A stretch of DNA of 64,000 bases, taken from positions 49,979,741 to 50,043,740 of the forward strand of contig CM041465.1 in NCBI GenBank assembly GCA_023213395.1, given 5' to 3'. Numbering within the stretch: position 1 is the stretch's first letter; the number at the start of each line of letters is the position of its first letter. This document shows, one piece after another, positions 1-10,999 of this stretch. The position numbers and the translations under genes are program-made. Origin of the DNA: Cycas panzhihuaensis (taxonomy: Eukaryota > Cycadophyta). The notes under the pieces were generated by a model. It made no database searches, was not told the DNA's origin, and worked only from the letters and a program-made list of their open reading frames with translations.

Positions 1-84
1 TGTTGTATGTTATGTTGAAATCAAATGCTTGAATGCTATTTATTTTTGTTGTTCAGGGGATAATTCTTTTTGTTTCAATAAATA

Positions 85-630
85 TTATAAACTATTATGA
101 TCTATCTTAACTAAAAATTTACTACCTAGTAAATATTGACGCCATTTAACTAAAGTGTATATAATGGCCAATATTTTTTTATCATAGGTTGATTTGAGAA
201 TTTTTCGGTTGTTTAGCTTTTTATTTTTAAATGCAATGGGTTTACTTTCTTGCATTAGTATTGTACTGATTCTTGTTCTCGATGCATCACATTCTATTAT
301 AAAAGTTTTAGAAAAATCAGGTGATGTAAGCATCAGTAACTGGGCTATTATTTGCTTGACTTGTTCGAAACACTTTGTTGCTTCTTCATTCTATTGAGAA
401 AAATCTTTTTTTAATAAACAGGTTAAGACAACTGTTCTTTGTGCATATTTTTTTACAAAATGTTGATAATATCCTGTTAAACCCAGAAATCCTTGGAGTT
501 TCGTAATATTTTTAGGTATCAACCATTCTTAAATTATCTTAACTTTCTCTGGGTCAGCTCTAATTCTTTCTTTTAATATAAGATGACCTAGATATTCTAT
601 TTCTTTCATTCTAAAATAACATTTCGATTT
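85..630 (-). pseudogene. G1 RT C-terminus + RNase H, second (distal) copy
   Basis: Minus-strand remains of the RT connection (FLGLTGYYQHFVKKYAQRT) followed by an 82-residue open stretch (85-333) with the Ty3-type RNase H signature ECDASRTRIS and the HNSL end. The first catalytic aspartate (CDAS) is present. A stop and shifts separate it from upstream parts. It is nearly identical in plan to 799-1344, from which it was duplicated. Confidence 0.8.
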
Positions 631-798
631 GTTAGTATTTGAAATGTTACATTCTGTACTCTCTTCATCTTTCCGTGATAAGGCATCAACTACCACATTA
701 TTTTTACCCCTGTTGTATGTTATGTCGAAATCAAATGCTTGAATGCTACTTATTCATTTTTGTTGTTCAGGGGATAATTCTTTTTGTTTCAATAAATA

Positions 799-1344
799 TT
801 ATAAACTATTATGATATGTTTTAACTAAAAATTTACTACTTAGTAAATACTGACGCCATTTAACTAAAGTGTGTATAATGCCCAACATTTCTTTATCATA
901 GGTTGATTTGAGAAATTTTCGGTTGTTTAGCTTTTTATTTTTGAATGTAATGGGTTTACTTTCTTGCATTAGTATGGCACTGATTCTTGTTCTCGATGCA
1001 TCACATTCTATTATAGAAGTTTTAGAAAAATCATGTGACGTAAGCATCGGTAACTGGGCCATTATTTGCTTGACTTGTTCGAAACACTTTGTTGCTTCTT
1101 CATTCCATTGAAAAGAATCTTTTCTTAATAAACAGGTTAAGACAACTGTTCTTTGTGCATAATTTTTTACAAAACGTTGACAATATCCTGTTAAACCCAG
1201 AAATCCTTAGAGTTTCGTAATATTTTTAGGTATCAGTCATTCTTGAATTGCCTTAACTTTCCCTGGGTCAGCTCTAATTCTTTCTTTTAATATAAGATGA
1301 CCCAGATATTCTATTTCTTTCATTCTAAAATAACATTTCGATTT
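799..1344 (-). pseudogene. G1 RT C-terminus + RNase H, first copy
   Basis: The minus strand reads GFLGLTGYCQRFVKNYAQRT (RT connection), then an 87-residue open stretch (799-1062) with IIECDASRTRISAILMQ, the RNase H first-strand motif with its catalytic Asp, and KWRQYLLSSKFLVKTYHNSL near the end. In the intact fold the last motif would be TDHxSL; here TYH, so the second Asp is lost. The tether DALSRKDEES follows at 660-710, as is usual between RNase H and integrase. Confidence 0.82.
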
Positions 1345-1349
1345 GTTTC

Positions 1350-2010
1350 TTCAAGGTGGTCAGTACTTGATCAAGATGATTCATGTGTTCTCTCTATTAT
1401 TTACTGAATATTAATATGTTGTCAAAGAAGACTAAAATAAACTTCCATAGGAAATGTTTCAGAACTTGATTCATTATAGCTTGGAATGTGGCTGGCGTAT
1501 TAGGTTAGGCCAAAGGGCATTACCTTGAATTCATAATGGCCATGGTGCATATTGAAGGCTGTTTTGTATGTATCTTCCGGTTTAATACGAATTTGATGAT
1601 AATATGATTTTAAATCGATTTTTAAAAAATATTCTGCTCCATGTAATTCATCTAGTAACTCATCAATTCTTAGGAAATTTATTTTTTACTGTACTTTATT
1701 TAGTGCTCGATAGTCTATGTACATACGGTAAGATCCATATTTTTTTCTTACTAAGATTACTGGTGTTACAAATGGGCTTTTACTAGGAGTTATTGCTCCT
1801 ATATCTAATAATTCTTGTACGATCTTTTCAATCTTATTTCGATAATGATGTGGTCGTTTATAAGGCCAGATAACAATCAAATTAGTGTCTGTTTCCAATT
1901 CAATTTGATGTTCAAATCCCCTATTCGGTGGTAATTCTGCTAGAATATTTTGAAAAACTTCTTTATGTTTTTGGATGACCTTTTGTAGTTCATTTTCTTG
2001 TGTAGTTGGT
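1350..2010 (-). pseudogene. G1 reverse transcriptase, N-terminal and palm part
   Basis: An open stretch at 1686-1898 carries the gypsy RT entry: PYKRPHHYRNKIEKIVQELL, SPFVTPVILVRKK and YIDYRALNK. Downstream, in frames broken by stops, follow [20 protein letters not shown], the H-x-I-R contact region and [11 protein letters not shown]. The family core is therefore recognisable, but frameshifts and TAG/TAA stops kill it. It lies between protease and RNase H as expected. Confidence 0.85.
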
Positions 2011-2193
2011 TTAATTTATGCCTGGATCAAAAAAAGTTGAGCCACCATACCACAATGGCCCTTCTTGATTAATTTTTTAAATTTTTTTACAGGATATCAG
2101 TTGGCTATTTTTAGGTTTTTCTCCTTGAAGGATGATAATTCTTCCATCTTTCTTATATCTTATAAATAATTCTTCAAGATTCATCTCAAAAGT

Positions 2194-2523
2194 TTATAAA
2201 ATTTGTAACCATTGGCTCCCTAGAATAATATCTACTCCACCTACATCTAACACATAAAAATTTTCTTTAAAAATAACGTCACCAATTGAGATTTTAAGGT
2301 TTTCCATCATTCCTTGTCCAGATATAACCTGTCGCCCTCCAACACTTACTTGAAAAGGTGATGTTCTGGATGGAAATAATTTTAAGTGTTGAGCTGATAT
2401 TCTATCAATAAAATTATGAGTATTTCTGGGATCGATCAAAATCGTAATAACTTGATTTTTAATAAATCCTCGTAGTTTAAGCATGTCAGACCTTGTCAAA
2501 CCACTCATAGCTGAGAATGACAT
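2194..2523 (-). pseudogene. G1 retropepsin-like protease domain
   Basis: A 109-residue open stretch. ITILIDPRNTHNFID sits where plant gypsy proteases have LIDSGSTHNFID, so the catalytic Asp remains while the SGS part of the flap-facing triad is changed. The C-terminal GVDIILGSQWL matches the conserved hydrophobic-Gly end of the fold. It would cut Gag-Pol in virus-like particles. It is followed downstream by RT and preceded by the zinc knuckle. Changed triad residues make activity unlikely. Confidence 0.85.
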
Positions 2524-2599
2524 TTTAAGATGTCTTCTTTCTAGTTATATTAGTATTCTTAATTTTTAATATTTTTTTGGCCGCACTCGGTATCATCCT

Positions 2600-2730
2600 C
2601 TTCTTTAATTTCCTCATCCTCTACTACCAGAGATAATTCGATCATATATAATTGATTTTTTTGGCATTTATGATTAGGTGTCCATTTTTTAGCACACCTG
2701 AAGCAGAGATTCTTTTTTCGCAATTCTTCT
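2600..2730 (-). pseudogene. G1 gag CCHC zinc knuckle
   Basis: On the minus strand the reading KKNLCFRCAKKWTPNHKC keeps the plant gypsy variant of the retroviral zinc knuckle (C-x2-C ... H-x-C). It is followed by an acidic stretch (VVEDEEIKEEDDTE) that leads into the protease. The knuckle binds genomic RNA in nucleocapsid. It is too short to stand alone; it is part of the decayed gag. Confidence 0.75.
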
Positions 2731-2974
2731 TGCTCGACTAATGGTTTAACTGGCTGAGTAACTCTATTAGGTACAAGACCAGATCGTATAGCTGAAGGAG
2801 GATAGAACGAGCATATGGAGGAATATAGGGTCTTGTTCTTGCCTTCCGTAATTCATTGATTTTTTCTTCCTATATTTTGGCTAGTTGTATTGCCTTATTC
2901 AGATCTCGAGGTTCTTGAATTTTAACATCGACTTGGATTTTTGTTATCAGACCATCTATATATAATTGAATAAG

Positions 2975-3313
2975 TCAATTAGTCGGAATGTATTTTAACA
3001 CATAGCTTAGCCTCGTGAATGTTGTACTGTATTCTTCTACAAAATCCGTTTGCTTTAATTTTTGTAACTCACAATAATAATTGCGATTAGACATGGTTTC
3101 AAATTGCTCAATGAATAAATGCACAAATTCTTTCCAGGTAGGTAATTGATCTTCAAAAGAAGTTTGTTTGAGACACTGCCACCATTCACACGCTATACCA
3201 TCCATGTGTAGAGTGGCTATTAGAACTTGCTCTACTGACTCAATTTTCATTATGCAGAAATAGTTTTCCATTTGTTGTATCCACACTCTCAATTCATGTG
3301 ATTTTTGCTCCAA
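2975..3313 (-). pseudogene. G1 gag capsid region (Retrotrans_gag type)
   Basis: A 112-residue open stretch with the capsid hallmarks: WIQQMENYF at the start, CEWWQCLKQ in the middle, W-x-EF-x-x-x-F-x-E-x-F and EEYSTTFTRLSYVL at the end. Capsid assembles the cytoplasmic particle in which reverse transcription occurs. It is linked to the N-terminal gag part (3482-3739) through a broken frame and to the knuckle downstream. Confidence 0.88.
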
Positions 3314-3481
3314 ACTGAAATATTATATAGTAATTTTTTTTAACTTTTTCTTTTTCTGTGTTTGAATACTTTGTAGGCAGTTGAAGTAAGCTTGAAAATC
3401 TACTATCTTCTGTTCTTAAGGAGTTAAGTTGTGATATTCGTTAAGATATTTTTTGATAACTTCATTTTAAAAATTAATCGA

Positions 3482-3739
3482 CTATAATTGAGGTTCCAAC
3501 TGGTTTCTTGTAGTTTGATGTCTAATATGTGATTGGCGACTCATTGCTTTGTCTTCTGAATCGGGCACAATCATATCCTCCTTTCTACTTATCGCTATGA
3601 CTGTTAGTTTATCCAAAATTTGGTGTAAGGCATGATTCAAAAGAGCATTTGACGTCTGAACTGCGTTGTGGACTGCTTGAATAATTGGTTCGATGATATC
3701 TTTTTGAATCATATTGTCTGCTATATCTTCTGTATTCAT
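3482..3739 (-). pseudogene. G1 gag N-terminal part
   Basis: An 85-residue open stretch beginning with ATG at 3739 and ending close to the capsid part. It has no named domain of its own and is rich in helix-forming residues (IIQAVHNAVQTSNALLNHALHQIL). Position alone makes it the Gag start. It is separated from the PBS by about 1.45 kb of leader, part of which is the AT-rich block at 3840-4630. Confidence 0.6.
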
Positions 3740-4115
3740 TACTTTAATAACAGTATAAGTACGATTCCACCACTTGTCTGTCGTGTTTAAGATGTCAGAG
3801 AGAATGTATGCTTCTCATGTTAACCTCCTTGACTCCTTTTATTGATGTATAAACCTCATATACTGAAAGATATAATATAAATAATTTGATGATGTGATAA
3901 AATAAATTTATAGGTAAATGAATGCTATGTTTAAACTATTAAGTATAATAACCTATATTTGATAGAAGCCCAATTTAATGGAGAAGTGTCGTCAAACCTA
4001 TATATTTATAAAATATTTATATGTTGTATAAATTAAATAAATATTAAGAATTAAATTTAATACTTACACCTATTTAAAATAAATTAAAATTTAACTATAT
4101 AGAATACTGATTTAA

Positions 4116-4158
<43 letters not shown>

Positions 4159-5186
4159 TATATTACCATAAATAATGTATTAAGTATCAAATTTAACTTT
4201 GTTAAAAGTGAAGGTGAATAGATTAGAAGTTTAACTCCATAAATAAGTAAAACTTAGTTAATTGGCTTAAGTATACATATGTATATCTATAATGATAATA
4301 AAAAAGATATTTATAATATATGGTATTAGATTGACTACTTTTATAAATATAATATATATATCATATTAATAAGATAGTTGTAAATAATAACTATAATGAA
4401 TAGATTTAAAAATTTAGCTATGTAACAAATAAGGTTTTACTTGAATAACTCAATATGTAATTAAATTGATATTTTTATATACTTAAGACTATATAAATAA
4501 TATACTATAAGATATATATATAGTTATGTATATAAGAATTGATTAAGCTGGAAATTAAAAACTTAATATTAAAACAAATAAGACGTACGACCTATCATAT
4601 TATAATTATAACGACTTACGATTTTTGTATACTAGGGCGGCGGTGAGTTACAGAAAAGTGCAATGAATTTGGACAATTGCAAAGCAGAAATGAAATAGAA
4701 CAGGATGGAAGACGCATATTAGAGTGACGTAATTGAAGATATGATGAATCAATAATGACGAATCAGTATGATGCTAAATACGAAAATGGAATGAGCCACA
4801 TAAAACATAGGACAAAAACCAGAGATAGAATAGATGGAATATGAGGACGCAGAGAGAGGAACATAGATGTAGGATTTAGATAGAAAATATAAAGAATGAA
4901 AAGATGGATAGAACGTCGTCAGCCCTTTGGTGAGATGAATGTATAATGAAGCAAAACAGACACAAAATAAATATATTATGTTGGCGAATTAGACCTAAAT
5001 GGTGAATAAAAGAAAATCAACAGAGACCGTGGTGAATAAAAGAAAATCAACGCAGACCGAGCAACCCTTATGATGACGCCTTATGAGCCGAGACGATAAT
5101 GGAATGACAATGGAATTAGGATTGTTTAATTTGTCTTTCAGCAATGTAGTGTGGACAAATGCTGCCAACCTGATCAAACCAACCTC
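3740..5186 (-). other. G1 5' leader with AT-rich block
   Basis: There is no coding sequence. Bases 3840-4630 are extremely AT-rich and include a (TA)n run at about 4118-4163. Bases 4631-5186 return to ordinary composition. A 29 bp motif (gtgaataaaagaaaatcaac plus agaccg) occurs twice side by side at about 5000-5060. The abrupt composition change suggests the AT-rich block is an insertion in the leader, but no clear terminal repeats were found. Confidence 0.5.
4118..4163. repeat. (TA)n microsatellite
   Basis: About 22 TA dinucleotides with one interruption near the right end, in the AT-rich block of the G1 leader. Confidence 0.95.
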
Positions 5187-5198
5187 GCTCTGATACCA
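5187..5198 (-). promoter_or_regulatory. G1 primer binding site (initiator tRNA-Met)
   Basis: The minus strand reads TGGTATCAGAGC, the standard 12-base complement of the 3' end of plant initiator tRNA-Met, just inside the LTR end. It primes minus-strand DNA synthesis. Its perfect conservation in a decayed element fixes orientation and LTR border. Confidence 0.9.
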
Positions 5199-5200
5199 AT

Positions 5201-5446
5201 TATACAAATCTTGTTCGTAACTGAAGGCAATTCTTAAATTCACAAGGCAATGAGAGAATATGAAGGCTTGAAAATAGATAAATAGTCAATTGACCAATAT
5301 ATATTGAAAAGAATAAGTGATGCCCATATTACACTTGGGGGTTGTATTTATATGTATAATTGCCTCTTTCACGGATAGATATGTTTCTTCAATAGCATCC
5401 GTTTACTAAAATAATTAATTACCCCTTTGTAAAGAAGTTTGTAACA
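5201..5446 (-). repeat. G1 5' LTR (about 245 bp)
   Basis: On the minus strand it starts TGTTACAAAC (5446) and ends near TGTATAA next to the primer site, consistent with decayed TGTTACA...TGTAACA ends. A TATA-like TATAAATAC lies at about 5344-5352. The other LTR is outside the window, so the borders rest on the PBS and end motif only. Confidence 0.65.
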
Positions 5447-6108
5447 CCAACCTTTTTGGATTTACTGATTATTGACCATAGCTTTGCTTAGACATTTTAA
5501 TCACCCTCTTTTGTCTCTTTTTATTTGAATTAATTTTGGGTTGGAATTTAATGTGTGCATAAATAACTATTGTTGGCAAGAAAGATGACTGTAGTCTTTG
5601 CCCATCAATTTCTTATATGCTTGGGTTGGAAAATGAGTCATAAGTTTAATGACGATTTTGAAATTAAGATTCCCTTCGTGGTAAGCGGTATTCTGGATGG
5701 TAGACTTAAATGTATTGCATTGTTTATAAAATTCACTAAAATGTGCATTAAATTTATACACATGTAATTTATGTATTAAAGTCAAGTAATGAGTGTTAAA
5801 ACTAAGTCTATAAGTTATTGTGCCATTGTATCTTTTTATTAGATAGGATTTGGACTTAAAGTTCTATTTGTTTAGAAATGATTATATATTTCTTTGTTCT
5901 TTGTTTAAATCAAATTATGTTATATAAAAAATTCATGGTATATATTTGTGCAAGTCTTATTCCACATTACAAATTCATGAACATTCATTACAAGCATAGG
6001 ATCCCACTCTTATCCTTTAGTTCATTATTATGCCTTGATTTTAATGAAAAATGAAAAATATGGTGTAAGTGATTTTAATTAAAAGAAAAAATGCAAATAC
6101 TTTTAATG
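5447..6108. other. Spacer between G1 and copia C1, no gene recognised
   Basis: AT-rich sequence with short chance frames only (65-72 codons at 5567-5785 on both strands, overlapping each other). I see no domain, RNA gene or repeat in it. Confidence 0.6.
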
Positions 6109-6113
6109 AAATG

Positions 6114-6514
6114 TGTTATAATAATGTTATGTTATAATATTGTCTTTTAGTCACTTTATTAATATTATTATTGTTATAAGGTTCATTGAAAATGATAACT
6201 GCTCTTTTCAATGAACCTCTCCTCATTTATCTCTTCTTAGATTCGAGGAAGTTAGAGAAAGATGGTTAGAATAGTCAAAGGGTTAAGGTTACATAAGATG
6301 AAGGAGGCTGACCAGGTAATGCTACTGTTGTAGGAGGATATTGCACAACAAGAGAGAGAGGATGAGATCCTCATCTACCTCTATATCTGTAATGTATTAT
6401 TTATTATATTTTATTAATTAACTATATTTATGTATTTCATTGATTTATATTATTCAGATTTGTGTTCTTTAATATTAAAAATACCTGTGTTAATAAAATT
6501 CCATCTCTCCATCA
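6114..6514 (+). repeat. C1 5' LTR (401 bp)
   Basis: Aligns with 12530-12976 over its length, including the block around AACTGCTCTTTTCAATGAAC and the end CTCTCCATCA. Compared with the 3' LTR it lacks 60 bp at about 6430/6431, where the 3' LTR carries a hairpin segment typical of copia R regions. Confidence 0.92.
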
Positions 6515-6526
6515 TGGTATCAGAGT
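6515..6526 (+). promoter_or_regulatory. C1 primer binding site
   Basis: TGGTATCAGAGT directly follows the LTR end; it differs from the initiator tRNA-Met complement at the last base only (C>T). Confidence 0.9.
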
Positions 6527-8254
6527 AGGGTTTTGTAGTAGAATGTAAACATAAACATACACATTAAATTATAAAAATGGAATATATTTATATTAAACAA
6601 AAGTGTTGAGATACAAAAATAACACCACAAGGTGTTTTCATCTTCTACTAATGCCTATTTTGTAGTCTCGCCCATAAATATACATCTTTGCATATGAAAT
6701 ATTTACATCGGTAATTAAGACTTTAAATGGAAAATGGAAAAGTGAAGACATTCACAAAGACAAACTCTGTGAAGAAATGATTGGCAACCCAATTAAGAGG
6801 AAATCATCAGAGAATGTCTACCTATCGTGACTGTTGGTGAAATTACAAGAATTAGCAAGCGATGTACCAATTCTAGAATTAGCAAGCGATGTACCAATAT
6901 TGTTTAGAAAACAATAAGACATAGGTAGACATGGATATTGAATCCATCACAGTAGCCCTACAATGTGGGTGAAATCTTCTGAAACCCCAAACAATCAGTG
7001 AAGAGGGTATGGTGCTGAAGCCCTACTAAGAAAAACATCTGAGAAGCACTTTAGGAGAACGCCTCTTGTGGCTTTATGAAGGAGAACATCTTGCATATGA
7101 GCACTTTAGGAGAACGCCTGCTAAGGCCTTACAAAAGAGGAATGCCTAGAGAAGATCCATGAAGGGGAAATCACTTTGATTCGATCTCCATGATTACTTA
7201 GAGATACCTACCGCAACTGCAAACTCAAAGGAAGAATAAAAATCATCGAAACCCTAAGTACTTAGGGTATATGCGATTAAGGGAGTAGATGTAAAGAACA
7301 AATAAAATGTTATGTAATATTTTTACATTTTAAAAAATATTACATTTTGATTAATATATTTTTTGAGTCCGTTAAAATCTCCCCCCCCTCCCCTTCTAGT
7401 AGCCCCTCAGTCCTTTCACTTAGTAATGTGACCCTAATGAATTTTAAAAAGGGGTTTTACCCCTTATTCAATTTTTTTTTTTTTTTTTAATATATATAAA
7501 GGGGGTACTTGTGCTTCTTTCTTCATAACTTCACCATACGAAGTCCAAATTCAACTCTAAAAGAAGTGTCATATTTGTATTTTAGATATAAACGCATTGT
7601 CTGGTTACTCGATCCATTTTGATACCATCTTGACCTGCAAAATCTTGCTTGAAGTTATGCCTTTGTTCACACCCAGGTAAGTTATGGTACATGACTTTTT
7701 AAAGCAATTATTTCATATATTATATTAAATTCATTATCCTAATTTATCAAACACTCATCATTTGATTTTAATTTAGCAAAATTCATCAACTTTCATATAA
7801 TTTTTAAACATTCTATGCAATCAATTAATATTAAAATAAAATAATTTTGTTTTAACTATATGTTTTAATTTAAGTTATAAAACATACAATGTTTACATAT
7901 TTGCTTAAAATTCCTTAAAAATTTAATGTTTCTCGATTAAGAACTGTAAATATTCAATGTCAATAAGTTTAGTTTTTGTTATTTTTTAATCAATGTCAAA
8001 CATGAAGTATTAAATGAAATTACTTTTACTGATAAATTAATTATGAGTTGAGATGAATTTTTTGTAAGTGGCAATGTTAATCACATTATAATTTGAGTTT
8101 ATGTTCAGTGGTAACGTTAATAAATTTATTTTAGTAACACATCTATTTTTCTAAATAAACTTTCAATTGCAAAAATAAAAATTAATTTCATTCAAAAGTA
8201 TTCCACTTTTTTATTTCCTAAAAGAGTTTTTTTTGTCGTTGGTTTATCCCAGAA
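6527..8254 (+). other. C1 leader, about 1.7 kb, with short internal duplications
   Basis: No gene is seen. A motif of about 23 bp (gaattagcaagcgatgtacc and following bases) occurs twice at about 6850-6901. A motif gagcactttaggagaacgcc, with small changes, occurs at about 7040 and 7098. A C-run (about 7380-7391) and a T-run (about 7472-7488) are present. The length is unusual for a copia leader and may include inserted DNA. Confidence 0.55.
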
Positions 8255-9190
8255 TGGCACTCATACTAGGAACAACCTTCTATACCTCAATTCCAGTTCT
8301 AACCGACTCCAATTATGCCAACTAGAAAACTTGCATATCTCACCATCGAAAATAACAAAAGCTGTGGCGATATGTCACACGAGAATTTGTTAAACCAATA
8401 GACAAAAAATTAGATGTCTACATGGTATATTTAATGAATTATGATGGAGCTCTAGGCACCATCCTAATGTCTCTCTCCTTAGACATTAGTCAGTACTTCT
8501 CTGACATAGATGATTTAGCTACAGTTTGGAACTCACTCAAGGAAAAGTACAATAATATTGACCCTCAGAAGTTAGCTATTCTAGAACAACAAATGTATGA
8601 TTTGAATTATGAAGACTTTTCTAAAGTTGAAGACTTTTTATTGAAACTTCAACTTATCAATAAAGACTTAGGCAATTGCATAAAGTCTTCCATAAAAGTA
8701 GATGATAAAGTGGTCATTGTAATACATGTAAAAGACGACGATACACTCGTTCGTCTTACAATCAATAAACTCTCGAAACATTTAAATCTTTTTGAAACTA
8801 CTAGGCAGCAAGTAGGATATCCACTAATAATCTTTAATCAGTTAACAAATCAACTAGTTGAACATCAAATAATGTTGATTCAGATTGGAAAACTTCAAGA
8901 TCTTTCATAGGCTCTTTTTTTCAAGTCAAAGCCACTCAATAAGTCTAAACATCAAAACAACTATCACAATAATCATAATAATAATTTAAGTTCTAAAAAT
9001 TTCATAGAGGTTCATCTACTTCAAAGAACCCTCATCATAATACTTAGTTTTCTAAATCACCTAAAAGTCAGAATACCTCTAAATAGTCATTTTGAAAAAG
9101 GAGTATTGCCAATCCTAATCTTAATCAGAACATCAATTATACTTACTGCCACAAAAGGGGCACACCATTAATGTCTAAGAATAGAATTGC
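8255..9190 (+). pseudogene. C1 gag
   Basis: Probable start ATG at 8255. An early frame break is followed by a 162-codon open stretch (8422-8910) with the copia gag pattern: DDLATVWNSLKEKYNN, QQMYDLNYEDFSKVEDFLLKLQ and INKLSKHLN. A remnant of the CCHC knuckle (YCHK...GHT) at about 9140-9165 is split by a frameshift. Gag forms the particle shell. Stops and shifts before and after the long stretch show loss of function. Confidence 0.82.
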
Positions 9191-9289
9191 TTTTGAAGTT
9201 TAGAAAGTTTCTAAGGGGATCCAACCATAATCCCATAATCTCCACCATTTCCTAACTGCCTTCACATCAGTTTTTTTTGCTCCAACTAC

Positions 9290-9570
9290 TCAACCACTTT
9301 TATGGATTCTTAATTTTGATGCACCCCATCACATGACGAGACACTAAGAATACTTATTGTCTTATCATTTTGACCTTAATTCTGACGAGGAAATCTCATT
9401 CAGAAGTGTTTCACAACTGAAAGTAAAAGGAACAAGAGATGGTTCTTTGAAAGATGGTTCTATTAAGGACGTATTTTACGTATTTGGATTATTTCTAAAT
9501 CTTCTTCTAGGTTATCAAATATGCTAAAAAGACCATGTTGTCAAATTCTGAAAAGACGAATTTGTTATCA
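9290..9570 (+). pseudogene. C1 aspartic protease
   Basis: The frame reads LWILNFDAPHHMT, where intact copia proteases have WILDSGASHHMT. The catalytic Asp is replaced by Asn and the SG by FD. GSIKDVFYV and the LxLN-LL pattern that ends the domain follow. Active-site loss is visible directly. Confidence 0.8.
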
Positions 9571-9689
9571 AACAACCTTTAAATAAGTTCAAGCCAATTG
9601 CTTTAGGACCTATATATCATAAAATAGGTCTATATAACCTAACAAGTTTTCAACACTCCAAAACAAAGTCTTTCAGTGCCTTTATAGCT

Positions 9690-10340
9690 AAATCTGATCT
9701 AATCAGTAAGCTATGGCATACTTAGTTTGGTTGTACAAGTTATGACAAACTTTAGTATTTAAGCAAACATGATATAGTTCATGGTCTTCCTACCCTAAGC
9801 ATAGTTTATGGTGTTTACGAAGCCTGTGTGACAGGCAAACAACACATAGATCTTTTCCATATCAAACTACATTTAAAGCAAAAGTTCAACTTGAACTTGT
9901 TCACTCTGGCATTTGTGACTCTTTCCAAGTACCATTGTATTTTAGACGTAAATATTTTATCACTTTTATTGATGATTTTTCTAAAAAATATTCAGTTTAT
10001 ATGCTTAAAACAAGAAGTCAAAATCTTTGACATCTTTATCGAGTTTAAAATATTAGTTGAAAATCAAATCAACTCTAAAATAAAAATCTTTAGATTTGAT
10101 AACACTAAAGAATACTTAAGTGATAAGTTCACTTCATACTGTAAAAGGTATGGAATAAAATTTTAACATTTCGTTGCCTATATCCCTTAACAAAATGGTG
10201 TTGCTGAACGTAATAACCGTACTCTTATAGAAATGACCTGATGTATGATACATAAAAAAGGTCTAGATCTAAAGTTGTGGGCTGAAGCAATAGCCTACTC
10301 CAATTATCTTCTAAATTAATTACCAAGTAAATCTTTACAA
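9690..10340 (+). pseudogene. C1 integrase
   Basis: The GAG-pre-integrase region (KLWHT...FGC) is followed by the core. The open stretch 9828-10166 contains a TFIDDFSKKYSVYMLK-type segment in an adjacent frame and IKIFRFDNTKEYLSDKF, where the family has RSDNGGEF. After a stop come QNGVAERNNRTLIEM and LWAEAIAYSNYLLN. The second Asp and the Glu of the catalytic triad can still be seen. Integrase inserts the cDNA into the chromosome; here several stops abolish it. Confidence 0.85.
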
Positions 10341-10920
10341 AATGTTATACTAGAATAAAAATGGTCTGGTTGTAAACCTTCTGTCAAATATCTTAAAATA
10401 TTTGGAAGCATTACGTAGGGGCATGTTCCAAAAACAAATATAGGAAACTTGACTCTAAAAGTTCTAAATACATCTTTGTTTGATACAACGAAGAAAGTAA
10501 AGCCTACAGGCTTCTTGATCTAATCATACATAATATTTCAATTCTGCATGATGTTGTATTTGATAAAGAGGGATCTTCATAAAAAATTACTTATCTAGAA
10601 CTTCCTATCGAGAGTTTGTTAACTAACACTTACTTAGGTGACCCCTCATATAAGCAAGTTAATCTTGAAATGATCAAATCTTTATCCAATCAAGTTCAGA
10701 AATGGACATTAATTAAACCTTCTACGTTAGATTCAGTTAATCAGTCAAATTCATCTGAGCAACCTTCCACTTCTACCTCTTCAAAGGAAAAACATCTAGT
10801 ATGAGCATAAAAGACTCTTTTTGATGTCGATAATCTATCAGATACTAGGAAAATTCGCTCTTAAAAGCTTCAAGTAAACTTTGCTCTAATGGCCAAAGTT
10901 ATGGCCACAAATGATCTAAA
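10340..10920 (+). pseudogene. C1 integrase C-terminus / linker to RT
   Basis: Decayed region with the copia end motif around KYLKIFGSI, a degraded ESKAYRLLD-like segment, and a 62-codon serine-rich open stretch (10616-10804), which is usual for the low-complexity linker before RT. No further domain is seen. Confidence 0.6.
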
Positions 10921-10999
10921 AATCTTTAAGGAAGCAAATAACAATCTTATATAGTAACAAGTTAAATTTAATACACTTAAAAATAATTCAACTTGAGAC

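Larger units (their letters stand above)
1..1347 (-). repeat. Tandem duplication of RT-connection/RNase H segment inside G1
   Basis: Bases 1-633 match 711-1347 in the same orientation at an offset of 710-714 bp, with small indels (for example four extra bases near 750). On the minus strand the element reads RT end, RNase H, the conserved tether ending in DALSRK (about 660-710), and then returns to the RT segment starting around RMKEIEYLGHL for a second RNase H. The left copy is cut by the window edge, so the unit is about 712 bp. Unequal recombination or template switching could produce this. Confidence 0.85.
1..5446 (-). mobile_element. Ty3/gypsy LTR retrotransposon 'G1', decayed, cut by window edge
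   Basis: Read on the minus strand, the parts run in gypsy order from high to low coordinates: LTR (5201-5446), initiator-Met-tRNA primer site (5187-5198), leader, gag, CCHC knuckle, retropepsin, reverse transcriptase, RNase H. The integrase and other LTR would lie left of base 1. All frames are broken by stops and shifts, so the element is dead. The zinc knuckle, the DSG-type protease context and the short LTR suit a chromovirus-like gypsy element; the exact clade is not settled. A second copy of the RT C-terminus and RNase H follows the first (see the repeat entry). Confidence 0.85.

Noticed and set aside
4118-4163. (TA)n run as a replication origin or regulatory element
   Set aside because: A simple microsatellite in a transposon leader; nothing else supports a function.
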